From Stagnihabitans tardus (GTDB taxonomy: Bacteria > Pseudomonadota > Alphaproteobacteria > Rhodobacterales > Rhodobacteraceae), in NCBI RefSeq assembly GCF_009925085.1, contig NZ_JAABNR010000001.1, positions 62,001 to 126,000 of the forward strand: a stretch of DNA of 64,000 nucleotides. The letters are read 5' to 3'. Under the pieces are notes generated by a model. That model made no database searches. It was given only the letters and a program-made list of their open reading frames with translations, and was not told where the DNA came from. Both the position numbers and the translations under genes were made by a program. Positions 8,958 through 18,200 of the stretch are shown piece by piece. The stretch's first letter is position 1; each line of letters starts with the position of its first letter.

Positions 8958-9840
8958 CGGGGAGAACCTCGGCCAGCAGGGGGTTGGGAAAGCGCCGCTC
9001 CCGGGTGACGGCATAGAAGGTCTCGCTTATGCCTTCGAGCCGCGAGGCCTCGACGAGGGAGCCCGCCTGCAATTCGTCGCGCACGACGATGGGCGGGATG
9101 ATGGCGAGGCCTGCATTGGCGCGGGCCAGAAGACGGATCATCGCCATGTCGTCGACCTCGGCCGCGAAGATCGGCGCGACGCCGAGCCTTGCGGCAAGCG
9201 CGTCGAAGGCGGCGCGCAGGCCCGTCTCGCGGGTCGGGACGATCAGGGGCTGGCTGGCCAGCAGCCGTGCCAGGTCGCGGGGCACGGGGCCAACACGCGC
9301 GGGGCCCACGCGTTCGGGCGTGCCGATCAGGCCGATGGGCTGTTCGTCCAGCCGGTGGATCAGCCAGGGGCTGGAGGCGTCCCGCGCCGGGGCGAGATTG
9401 GTCAGGATCACGTCCAGCGCCAGGCCATCCAGCCCGCGCAGAAGCTCGTCCTGAGAGCCCGAGCGCAGCACGACCTCGACATCGGGGCGGCCGATCAGGG
9501 GCTGCAGGAACTGGATTTGAAAGTTGCGCGACAGGGTGGCAAGCGCCCCCACCCGCAGCGCGCGCCGCGCCCGTCCCGTCTCGCGCAGCGTGGCCGAAAG
9601 ATCCTCGGCGGTGCGGAAGATCGCCTCGGCATGGTCGAGCGCGATGCGCCCGGCCTCGGTCAGCACGAGGCCCCTGCCACGCCTTTCGAAGAGGTCCTGA
9701 CCCAGGGCCGCCTCGAGCGCGCGGATCTGGGTCGAAAGCGCGGATTGCGACAGGTTCAGCCCCCGCGCGGCCCCGGTCAGGGTGCCATCGCTGGCCACGG
9801 CGCGGAAAAGCCGCAGGTGATGCAGGTTCAGCTGGGCCAT
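8953..9840 (-). CDS. LysR-family regulator divergent from dabBA
   Basis: 295 residues. The N-terminal helix-turn-helix (residues about 3-62, HLRLFRAVASDGTLTGAARGL and SQSALSTQIRALE) is followed by a LysR substrate-binding domain with two alpha/beta lobes. It is divergently transcribed from the dabB-dabA pair across a 98-bp gap, the usual geometry for a LysR activator of the neighbouring operon. The effector is unknown; bicarbonate or CO2 status is an attractive guess only. The last codons lie in a repeated intergenic sequence. Confidence 0.88.
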   Translation of the reverse strand: MAQLNLHHLRLFRAVASDGTLTGAARGLNLSQSALSTQIRALEAALGQDLFERRGRGLVLTEAGRIALDHAEAIFRTAEDLSATLRETGRARRALRVGALATLSRNFQIQFLQPLIGRPDVEVVLRSGSQDELLRGLDGLALDVILTNLAPARDASSPWLIHRLDEQPIGLIGTPERVGPARVGPVPRDLARLLASQPLIVPTRETGLRAAFDALAARLGVAPIFAAEVDDMAMIRLLARANAGLAIIPPIVVRDELQAGSLVEASRLEGISETFYAVTRERRFPNPLLAEVLPA

Positions 9841-9938
9841 TCATCCACCACACAGAACGATTTCCCGCAATATATGTAATTTTCTGAAAGCATCACAAGC
9901 CCTAGGTTGCCGCTGTCCTGTCATAACCGGAGACCGCG
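9841..9938. promoter_or_regulatory. Divergent lysR/dabB control region
   Basis: The gap contains an AT-rich core (CGCAATATATGTAATTTTC, about 9866-9884), the only such stretch nearby, likely holding the LysR site and overlapping promoters. No precise T-N11-A box can be fixed by eye. Confidence 0.45.
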
Positions 9939-11483
9939 ATGGAGAACCTTCCCCTGCCTGCCCTGGCCCCGCTGATCCTGGCTGTCGCAGCCTGGGGCCT
10001 GATGCGCCGTCCGGGGCGGCGTCCGGGGGCCTTGCCGCTTGTCGCCGAGATCGCTGGCCTGGCCTCCTTGACCTTGGGCCTTGCGGGGCTTGGGCAGCTT
10101 GTGCTGCGGGGCCCGCTGGAACTTGCCCCCTTTGGAATTGCGCTCATGCGGCTGGATGCGATCAGCGGAGCGCTGTCGGTGCTGGTGGGGTTCACCGGCT
10201 GGATCGTCCTGCGCTTTGCCCGTCGCGCGATGGATGGCGAGGCGCGGGAGGGGCGGTTCCATGCCCTGACGCTTGCGGCCATCGCTTCGGTCATGGTCGT
10301 GATCCAGGCCGCCAACCTGCCCCTGGTCCTTGCGGGCTTCGTGGCCCTGGCGCTGGTTCTGCGCCAGCTTCTCTTGTTCTACCCCGAGCGGCCAGAGGCG
10401 CAGCGGGCGGCGGCCAAGTTCATCCGGGTCTGGGCGGCGGGCGATGTGGCGCTGGCGATGGCCATCGGGCTCTTGGGACTGGGCACAGGCACGGTCGAGA
10501 TCGCGGGCCTGAACCGGGTGGCAGAGCTGGAGGGCGCGGCAGTGCCGGGGCTGTGGCTTCTGGCGCTTGCGGCGGTGCTGAAGACCGCGAGTTTTCCGCT
10601 GCATGGCTGGCTGACCGAGGTGATGGAGGCGCCGACCCCGGTCTCGGCCCTGTTGCATGCGGGGATCATCGCGGCGGGCGGCTTCATGCTGATCTCGCTG
10701 GCGGGGCTGGTGCAGCAAAGCCCCGGGGTCATGGCGGCCCTTGTGATACTCGGCGGGTTCACCGCGCTGTTCGGCGCCCTGGTCATGCTGACGCAAAGCG
10801 CGGTCAAGACGGCGCTGGCCTGGTCGACCGTGGCGCAGATGGGCTTCATGCTGCTGCAATGCGGGCTTGGACTTTGGGCGCTGGCGCTTTTGCACATCCT
10901 GGCCCATGCGCTTTACAAGGCCCATGCCTTCCTCGCCTCGGGCGGGGCGGTGCAGACGGTGGCGGCGCAGCGCAAGCCGGGGCCGGTGGCGGTGCCAGGC
11001 CTGCGGGCGGTCGCGCAGTCCTTTGGCCTGGCGCTGGGGCTTTACCTGGTCGTGGCCACGGGCTTTGCCGTGCTGGCCGGAGAGAAGTCGCCCCAGGCGC
11101 TGGCCCTGGGGGCGATGCTGATCTTCGGCGTGTCCTACCTGATCGCCCAGGGCATGGCCGATGCCGCGCCCGGCGCCCTGACGCGGCGGACCCTGGCCGC
11201 CTCTTTCGCCGCAGCCCTGGCCTATTTCGGCTTCCAGGTCCTGGCCGAGATGCTGTGGGGGCCGGTCCTGCCCCCGGCGCCGCAAGTGGGGGCGCTGGAA
11301 GGCGCGCTGATCGTCCTGGCGGTCCTGTCCTTTGGCCTGGTGGCCTTTGCCCAGGCGCTGTTTCCGCTTTGGGCCCATCACCCCTCGACGGCGGGGCTGC
11401 GGGTCCACCTGGCCAATGGGCTTTACCTGAATGCGCTCTTGGACCGCCTGATCGGCGGCTTTCGCAGCCCGATGAAATCCTGA
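9939..11483 (+). CDS. dabB: DAB inorganic-carbon transporter, membrane subunit DabB (NuoL-like)
   Basis: A 514-residue polytopic membrane protein of the proton-conducting NADH-quinone oxidoreductase (NuoL/MrpA-like) family, with about 13-14 hydrophobic segments. Conserved family pieces include FPLHGWLTEVMEAPTPVSALLHAGIIAAGG-type segments (about residues 217-246) and a Lys-rich half-channel helix. It is not part of complex I: there are no other nuo genes and it is followed after 16 bp by dabA. In characterised DAB systems DabB passes cations to drive DabA. A GGAG site precedes the ATG. Confidence 0.88.
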   Translation: MENLPLPALAPLILAVAAWGLMRRPGRRPGALPLVAEIAGLASLTLGLAGLGQLVLRGPLELAPFGIALMRLDAISGALSVLVGFTGWIVLRFARRAMDGEAREGRFHALTLAAIASVMVVIQAANLPLVLAGFVALALVLRQLLLFYPERPEAQRAAAKFIRVWAAGDVALAMAIGLLGLGTGTVEIAGLNRVAELEGAAVPGLWLLALAAVLKTASFPLHGWLTEVMEAPTPVSALLHAGIIAAGGFMLISLAGLVQQSPGVMAALVILGGFTALFGALVMLTQSAVKTALAWSTVAQMGFMLLQCGLGLWALALLHILAHALYKAHAFLASGGAVQTVAAQRKPGPVAVPGLRAVAQSFGLALGLYLVVATGFAVLAGEKSPQALALGAMLIFGVSYLIAQGMADAAPGALTRRTLAASFAAALAYFGFQVLAEMLWGPVLPPAPQVGALEGALIVLAVLSFGLVAFAQALFPLWAHHPSTAGLRVHLANGLYLNALLDRLIGGFRSPMKS

Positions 11484-11499
11484 AACGACGGAGATCGCG

Positions 11500-13857
11500 A
11501 TGTTCCTGAAACATGACCTGACCGCCGAACCCGATGCGCAGAGCCTGTTGCGGGCGGCGGAGGCTGCGGTGCGTGCCCTGCCTCCGGCCTTTCCGCTGGA
11601 TGCCACGGTGGCGGTGAACCCCTTCCTCGGCCAGGTGCAGGAGAGCCTGGCCCAGGCCTCGGCGCGGCTGGCGCGGGTGGCGGGGGTGCGGGTGACGCAG
11701 GCGCGCGCGGACCTGGTGGCGCAGGTCCAGGCGGGGCGGATCGGCGATGAGGACCTGGCGGCGGCGCTGGCGGCTTCGGCCCTGCCGGGCAAGCCGGAGA
11801 GCCTTGGCGATCTGCGGGCCCGGATGCACGCATCCTCGCCCGAGCCGCGGGCCTTGCCGACCCTGGCCCACCTGGTCGAAAGGGTCACCGGCTGCGACTG
11901 GCCCGCGCTGATCGCCCGCAGCCTCGGGCTTTGGGCGGCGGGGCATTTCGACCGGGGCCAGGCGCTGTGGACGCCGCGTCCGGGGCGGGGGGCCTATGCG
12001 GCCTGGGTCGAATGGGCGACCCATGACCTGACGCCCGAGATCGCGGGGCTGCGGGGCTTTTGCGCCCAGGTGGCCGAGGCGCCGGACACGGCCGAGCGGG
12101 CGATCCTGCGGGCCTCGGCGCGGCTTGGGATCGGCGCGGAGGCGGCGGAGACCTGCTTCCACCGGCTCCTGGTGGACCTGGGCGGCTGGGCGATGCATGG
12201 GCGCTGGCAGCTTTGGCAGGCCGAGCTTGCGGGCGAGACCCTGCCCGTGATGACCGAACTGCTGGCCATCCGGCTGATCTGGGAGGAGGCGCTTTTGGCC
12301 CATTGCCCCGAGGTCGCGGGCGATTGGCGGGCCGTCGTCGCGGAACATGGCGCGGGCCTCGATCCGTCGTCCGACCAGGTGCTGGACGTGATCTTGCAGG
12401 GGGCGGCCGAGCGGGCGCATCAGCGGCGGCTGGCCTCGGTGCTGTCGGGGCCCTTGCCCTCTGTCGGGCGGCCTGCGCTGCAGGCGGCCTTTTGCATCGA
12501 CGTGCGGTCCGAAGTGCTGCGCCGGGCGCTGGAAACCCGCGACCCGGGGATCGAGACCCTGGGCTTTGCGGGGTTCTTCGGCCTGCCCCTGGCGCATCGC
12601 CCTGGGGGGACGGACGCGCTGCAAGCCCATCTGCCCGCTCTTTTGTCCCCTGCCCTGGTCTCGACCAGCCATGGCCCCGACGAGGCCAGCGACCGGATCG
12701 CCGCCCGGGCCAGCCGGGCCTGGGGCCGGTTCCGGCAGGCGGCGGTTTCCTCCTTTGCCTTCGTCGAGGCAGCGGGTCCGGCCTATGGGGTCAAGCTTTT
12801 GCGCGACGGTCTGGGGCTTGGGGGCGCGCCGCTGCCAGCGGGGCCGCACCCCCGGTTCGAGACCGCGCTGAGCGCCGCGCAAAAGGCCCGGACGGCGGCG
12901 GCGGTGCTGCGGGCCATGAGCCTGACGGAGGGCCATGCAAGGGTGGTGCTCTTGGTGGGTCATGGCGCGGGGATGACCAACAATCCGCAGGAAAGCGCCT
13001 ATCACTGCGGGGCCTGTTGCGGGCAGACCGGAGAGGTCTCGGCCCGGCTTCTGGCGGGGCTGCTCAATGACCCCGAGACAAGGGCGGGCTTGCCCGCCCT
13101 GGGGTTGGCGCTGCCAGAGGATACGCTTTTCGTGGCGGGGCTGCATGACACGGTGACCGACCGGGTGCAGCTTTACCGCGACAGGCCCGCGCCCGACCAT
13201 GAGGCCGATCTGCAAAGGGCCGAGGCCTGGCTGGCGAAGGCGGGGGGGATCGCGCGGGCCGAGCGGGCGCGGCGCCTGCCCGGCCCGGGCCCGGACCGGC
13301 GGGCGCGCGACTGGGCCGAGCAGCGCCCCGAATGGGGCCTTGCGGGGTGCAGCGCCTTCATCGCAGCGCCGCGCAGCGTGACGCGGGGGCGCGACCTGCA
13401 GGGCCGGGCCTTCCTGCACAGCTATGACTGGCGCAAGGACAAGGACTTCGCGACGCTGGAGCTGATCCTTACGGCTCCGGTCGTGGTCGCAAGCTGGATC
13501 AGCCTGCAATATCATGGGAGCAGCGTGGCGCCGCAGCTCTTTGGCGGCGGCAACAAGCTGATCCACAATGTCGTGGGCGGGATCGGGGTGATCGAGGGCA
13601 ATGGCGGAACCCTGCGCCCGGGCCTTCCGGTCCAGGCGCTGCACGATGGCGCGGCGCCTCAGCACGAGGCCCTGCGGCTTTCGGTCTTCGTCGAGGCCCC
13701 CCGGGACGCGATGACACAGGTGATCCGCCGCCACCCGGGCCTGGGTCATCTGGTGGGCAAGGGCTGGCTGCATCTCTTCGCGCTGGAGGAAGGAAGGGTC
13801 GTGGCGCGTCACCTTGGAGAGCGGGCCGATCCGGAAAACTCTTGGGAAATGACCTGA
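11500..13857 (+). CDS. dabA: DAB inorganic-carbon transporter, DabA (DUF2309, carbonic-anhydrase-like)
   Basis: 785 residues of the DUF2309/DabA family. The zinc-site residues seen in characterised DabA proteins are present with the right spacing: FCIDVRSE (C332, D334), GHGAGM (H488) and HCGACCG (C503). The C-x-D pair and the 15-residue H-to-C interval match the described active site. DabA together with DabB is known to perform energy-coupled, vectorial CO2 hydration and accumulate bicarbonate in the cytoplasm. All key residues are intact, so an active transporter is expected. No Rubisco or carboxysome genes are in the window, so the role may be anaplerotic. Confidence 0.93.
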   Translation: MFLKHDLTAEPDAQSLLRAAEAAVRALPPAFPLDATVAVNPFLGQVQESLAQASARLARVAGVRVTQARADLVAQVQAGRIGDEDLAAALAASALPGKPESLGDLRARMHASSPEPRALPTLAHLVERVTGCDWPALIARSLGLWAAGHFDRGQALWTPRPGRGAYAAWVEWATHDLTPEIAGLRGFCAQVAEAPDTAERAILRASARLGIGAEAAETCFHRLLVDLGGWAMHGRWQLWQAELAGETLPVMTELLAIRLIWEEALLAHCPEVAGDWRAVVAEHGAGLDPSSDQVLDVILQGAAERAHQRRLASVLSGPLPSVGRPALQAAFCIDVRSEVLRRALETRDPGIETLGFAGFFGLPLAHRPGGTDALQAHLPALLSPALVSTSHGPDEASDRIAARASRAWGRFRQAAVSSFAFVEAAGPAYGVKLLRDGLGLGGAPLPAGPHPRFETALSAAQKARTAAAVLRAMSLTEGHARVVLLVGHGAGMTNNPQESAYHCGACCGQTGEVSARLLAGLLNDPETRAGLPALGLALPEDTLFVAGLHDTVTDRVQLYRDRPAPDHEADLQRAEAWLAKAGGIARAERARRLPGPGPDRRARDWAEQRPEWGLAGCSAFIAAPRSVTRGRDLQGRAFLHSYDWRKDKDFATLELILTAPVVVASWISLQYHGSSVAPQLFGGGNKLIHNVVGGIGVIEGNGGTLRPGLPVQALHDGAAPQHEALRLSVFVEAPRDAMTQVIRRHPGLGHLVGKGWLHLFALEEGRVVARHLGERADPENSWEMT

Positions 13858-13935
13858 TCGCGGCACAATTCGAACCCTTGGCCGCCATGGGTGCCGCCGA
13901 TCCAGACTGGGTCATAACAACCCTCGGAGGCACCC

Positions 13936-15135
13936 ATGTCGATCGATCTTTCCAGCATTCCCGATGCCCTCGCAGCCGACCCGGGGCTCGCAGCGTCGGT
14001 CTCTGGCTCTGATCTGGCCCAGGGCCTGGCTGCGGCCACCACGCTGTCCAACTTGCTGGCGCAGACGCTGGATGGGCTTGGCGCGAATGCCGATGGACTG
14101 ATCTCGGTGACCGACATCCAGGCGGTCTCGGCCACGATCCAGGCCGATCCCGGGCTCTTCGCCCAGTTCCAACTGGCCCATGGCGACGATGCCAGCTGGG
14201 CGGAGACCGGGTTTCACCTGCTTCAGGGCGATGGCGGGAGCCTCACCTTCAAGGGCCGGAACTTCGTCGACACCGTGGCCGACGGGATGTTCCACTTCGG
14301 TTTCGCCACGGTGGGGGGGAAGTTCCTGAACGAGGATGGCGCGCTGAGCCGGACGGTGGAAAAGGTTGCGGCCTGGGTGAACTACTTCGTCAATGGGGTG
14401 GTGGCCTTCCAGGGCACGGCGCAGGACGACAGGCTGGAAAGCGGCGCCTATAGCGCGGTCTTCACGGGGGCGGAGCACGAGCTCTGGTTGATGGGAGCCG
14501 GGAATGACCGGGTCTCGGCGGGTATCGGCAACGACACGATCCACGGCGGCATGGGAAGCGACGCGCTCCTGGGCGACGGTGGCAACGACAGCATCATGGG
14601 CGAAGCGGGCGCGGACCTGCTGCAAGGCGGCGCGGGGGCGGACAGTCTCTACGGCGGGGCGGATGCGGACCGGGTCCTTGGTGGCGAAGGCGCGGACCTG
14701 CTGTCGGGCGGCGACGGCGCCGACTTCCTGCGCGGCGGCACGGGGGCGGACAGTCTTTACGGCGGAGCGGGGGCGGACCGGCTGCTGGGCGAAGAGGGCG
14801 CCGACCTCTTCGAAGGCGGCGCGGGGGCGGATCGCTTCGTGCTGACCGAGACCGTGCAGGCCTGCGACGTGATCGTCTTGCGCAGCGGCGACAGCGGGGC
14901 CACGGCCATGACGGCGGATCTCGTCCAGGGGTTCGTCTCGGGCATCGACAAGATCGACCTGACCGATCTGGGGCCGATCTCTTTCGAGACGGGGGGATTT
15001 TCGGCCTCCGGAGCCTCGGCCCATTACGACGGGCTGGCCTTGCGGATCGACACCACGGGCGATGGGACTTGCGACATGATGATCCGCTTCCAGGGCCTGG
15101 CGACGCTGTCGGCCAGCGATCTCTTGCTGGTCTGA
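13936..15135 (+). CDS. RTX calcium-binding protein 1, probable T1SS substrate
   Basis: 399 residues without a signal peptide. A helical N-terminal part (1-160) includes an EF-hand-like LGANADGLISVTDI stretch. About residues 190-305 are glycine- and Asp-rich nonapeptides of the GGxGxDxLx type (for example GGAGADSLYGGADADRV), which fold as a calcium-binding parallel beta-roll. The C-terminus ends in SASDLLLV, an Asp followed by hydrophobic residues as in type I secretion signals. No recognisable enzymatic domain. No exporter is adjacent. Confidence 0.88.
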   Translation: MSIDLSSIPDALAADPGLAASVSGSDLAQGLAAATTLSNLLAQTLDGLGANADGLISVTDIQAVSATIQADPGLFAQFQLAHGDDASWAETGFHLLQGDGGSLTFKGRNFVDTVADGMFHFGFATVGGKFLNEDGALSRTVEKVAAWVNYFVNGVVAFQGTAQDDRLESGAYSAVFTGAEHELWLMGAGNDRVSAGIGNDTIHGGMGSDALLGDGGNDSIMGEAGADLLQGGAGADSLYGGADADRVLGGEGADLLSGGDGADFLRGGTGADSLYGGAGADRLLGEEGADLFEGGAGADRFVLTETVQACDVIVLRSGDSGATAMTADLVQGFVSGIDKIDLTDLGPISFETGGFSASGASAHYDGLALRIDTTGDGTCDMMIRFQGLATLSASDLLLV

Positions 15136-15153
15136 CCCCCATTTGGACATGAA

Positions 15154-15188
15154 AAAAGGGGCGGCAGGGAAATCCCCGCCGCCCCTTT
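15154..15188. terminator. Bidirectional terminator between RTX 1 and GTA g15
   Basis: AAAGGGGCGGC and GCCGCCCCTTT form an 11-bp stem with A-run on the left and T-run on the right, serving the convergent RTX gene and the GTA operon end. Confidence 0.85.
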
Positions 15189-15207
15189 GTGTTTTGCGCC
15201 CTTGGCT

Positions 15208-18200
15208 TCAGACCGTGACCGTCACCGCAGGCCCTGCCCCATACCGGGTCGAGACCTGGGCCACCGCGATCGTCACCGCTCCGGTCACGCCATCCTCGGC
15301 CTGCATCACCGGCGTATAGGCCCAGGCGGGCAAGGCGCTGACCTCTTGCCGCAGGACCGTGGTGCCTTGCGAGACCGTGATCTCGTAGAGCTCGCTTTCT
15401 TCCCCCAGCGGCACTTCAACGCTTTGCCAGCTGTCGCCGTCGATCCGGGTCCGCCGGATCCAGGCCAGTTGGATCAACCCTCCCACCGCCCCCGTGGCCT
15501 CGAGATGCGAAACCGAGTAGGGTCGTAATCCGATGCCGTCGAAGGCCAGGCTTCGGCTGACGACCTTGGCATCGGCAAAACCCCGCTCCAGGGCGCCGAC
15601 CCGGTAATTCCGCGTCAGCCCCCGAGCCGAGAGCGGCAAGTCGATTTGCGGCACCGCGCCATCCAGCAGCACGAAGTAGCTGCCCGCCGGCCAATGGTCC
15701 GGCGCCACACCATCCGTCCCCGCCTGCCCCCTCAGCCGCACGCGGATGTCATAGGTGCGCGGCGCGACGAGGGTGGCCTCCTGGAACTGGATGATCTCCC
15801 AGTTGCCCGCCGTCCCATCCCCGATGGCCGCCACATTGACCCCGTTCAGCACATCGTCCTCCGAGGCCGAAGACAGCGTGCCCGAAGACAGTTTGACCCG
15901 CAGGGCAGGCCCCCGGTCCCAGACGCCCGAAGGCGCCGAGGCGATCTCGGTCATGGTGATGCCCAGGATCGAGGGCACGTCCAGGGCACGGTTCAGCGAG
16001 AACCCATCGACGCTGGCCGAACTCCAGACCGCGATCGAACCAGACCATGGGCTGACCGTCGCCGCGACATGGGGCGCGACAGGGTCTTCGCTGCCGGTCA
16101 GGAGAGGAAGATCCATGAACAGCGGGAAGACCTGCGAGGCGGCCGCACGGACCGCCGCGCGCGAGGTGGTGGAGTCGATATCCTCGGCCGGAAGATAGGC
16201 GCCCTGATCGACCCGGACGGCCTCCATCAAGAGCTGCTCGCCCGCCTCGACCTTGTCGATGCGGTAGGACTGGCCATCAAGCTTGACGAGATCCCCCGCC
16301 CCGATCCCCAGCATGGAGCGCGGCAGACCCAGCCGCACCCCATCCCTTGCCACGCGCGACTCGACCAGCCAGCGCTCGGCGATGGTGCGCGCCTCGGGAT
16401 TGGTCAGTTGCAGGGTCAACTCCGAGCCCGCAACCGCCGAAGAGGTCTCATCGGGGAAGATCGCCTCGGCGCTGCGGGTCTCATAGTCCCCTTCGGCCTC
16501 GACATAGCTGAGCCGGATCCGGCCCGGGGTCTCGACCACGCTGGCCCGCGCGGCCTCGATCCCGCTGTCCAGGTCGGACGAGATCGCCAGCTCGGCCCGG
16601 TCGAGCGAGGTCGCCGCAAGACCGCTGCGCAGCGTGAACCGCAGAACGCCCTCGCGCTCGGCGATGTTCAGTCCATAGGCCGTAACCAGGGGCTGCAGCG
16701 CCTGGCGCGCCGAACCAATGTCGTTGACCGTATAGCCCCGCACCAGGGCATGGGCTCCCGAGGCATCGATGCCGTCCACCAGCCCGGCATCGCCGCAAAT
16801 ATCAGCGACAAGCGCCGAAAGCGGCAATCCTCCGGTGCGCCCGTTCAGCCAGTGGCCATGCGCATAGTTAACGCCATCCGACCACAGGTCACCATCGGTC
16901 GGGAACTGCGGGAAGGGCCGCGCATCCCAGGCCCAGACATGGGCCCGCGACATGTCCAGCATGCGACCGCTGTAGAGGGTCGCCGCCGGATTGTTGGCTG
17001 CGTCACCCCAATAGGCGTTCACAGCCCGCATGTATTGCAGCTGGATCAGGTCATCGCGCCTCCCGTTCGATGCGCGGGGCAGCGCCGATTCCGAGGAATA
17101 GGCGTCAAGGAACAGGTTCGGCTGGTTGGTCGCCTTGTCGATGGCCGCGCAGCCGTATTCCGTGAACCAGATCGGCTTCGACCCCGGCACCCAGCCCGTC
17201 GCCGTCGCCTGCCGCACACCCGCGATACGGGGATGGTGCGCATGGCTCCACCATCCCGTCAGATCCTTTTTCCGATAGACCCAAGCCTCTCCGTAAGCGC
17301 CATCTTCGATGGGCTGGCGCAACTGGGCAGCCGCCGCGACATCCGAGGCATAGAACCAGTCATAGTTCTCGCCCCCTGCCACGTTGGCCTTGAGATAGTC
17401 GAGGTTGTAGATCGACCCGTAGGACGCATCCAGATGGTCCGACCCATCGCGCCAATCCGACAGGGACATGTAGTTGTCGATCCCAACGAAATCGACATTG
17501 GCATCGGCCCAGAAGGCATCGAGCGGGAAATAGAGGTTCCCGTCGACCTGGTATGACCCATATTCCGACCAGTCCGCCGCATAGCTGATCTTGGTTCCGG
17601 CACCCAGGATGCCGCGCACATCGGCCGCCAGTTGCCGCAACGCCTCGACCATGGGGAAGCTGCCTCCGGTCCCGCGGATTTGCGTCAGGCCCCGCAGTTC
17701 GGAGCCGACGCAAAAGGCATCGACCCCACCCGCCAGCGCGCAAAGATGCGCATAGTGCAGGATGAAACGGCGATAGCCCCAATCTTCGGTCCCGGTGTAG
17801 ACGACTTCGCCCGAGGCATGGCTGAACTGCGACGGCAGGGCGCTTCCCATGAAAGCCGCAACCTCGGCCTCGGCCGCTGCCGTCGCATCGGGCGACCCGG
17901 CGCGACCCGGCGCAACCGACAACGTGATCCGGCCGCGCCAGGGCAAAACGGGCTGGGTCCCCGCATCCGACCAGGGGTCCGGCAGAGTGTTGCCCGCAAT
18001 TTGCTCCATCAGCACGAAGGGATAGAACATCACGGCCTTGCCGGCGCCCTGGATCGCCTGGATTGCCTCGACCACCGATTGATCGGTCGGCGTGCCGCCG
18101 TAGATCACCTTGCCCCCGACCGAGGGCAGAACCTGCGCCGTGGCCCGTGTCAGGCCCGAGACCCTCCAGGGCATCTCGGCTCCATCCGTCGCCGCTTGAT

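Noticed and set aside
9939-11483. dabB as a respiratory complex I subunit (nuoL)
   Set aside because: Stands alone apart from dabA; no other nuo or mrp genes adjoin it.
10846-13866. A 1006-residue open frame antisense to dabA
   Set aside because: Reverse-frame by-product of high-GC codon use; dabB/dabA on the plus strand show clear families, the antisense product is Arg/Pro/Gly-rich with no motifs.
13936-15135. RTX arrays as CRISPR or tandem-repeat loci
   Set aside because: Repeats encode in-frame GGxGxDxLx nonapeptides with variable DNA; no constant repeat-spacer structure.
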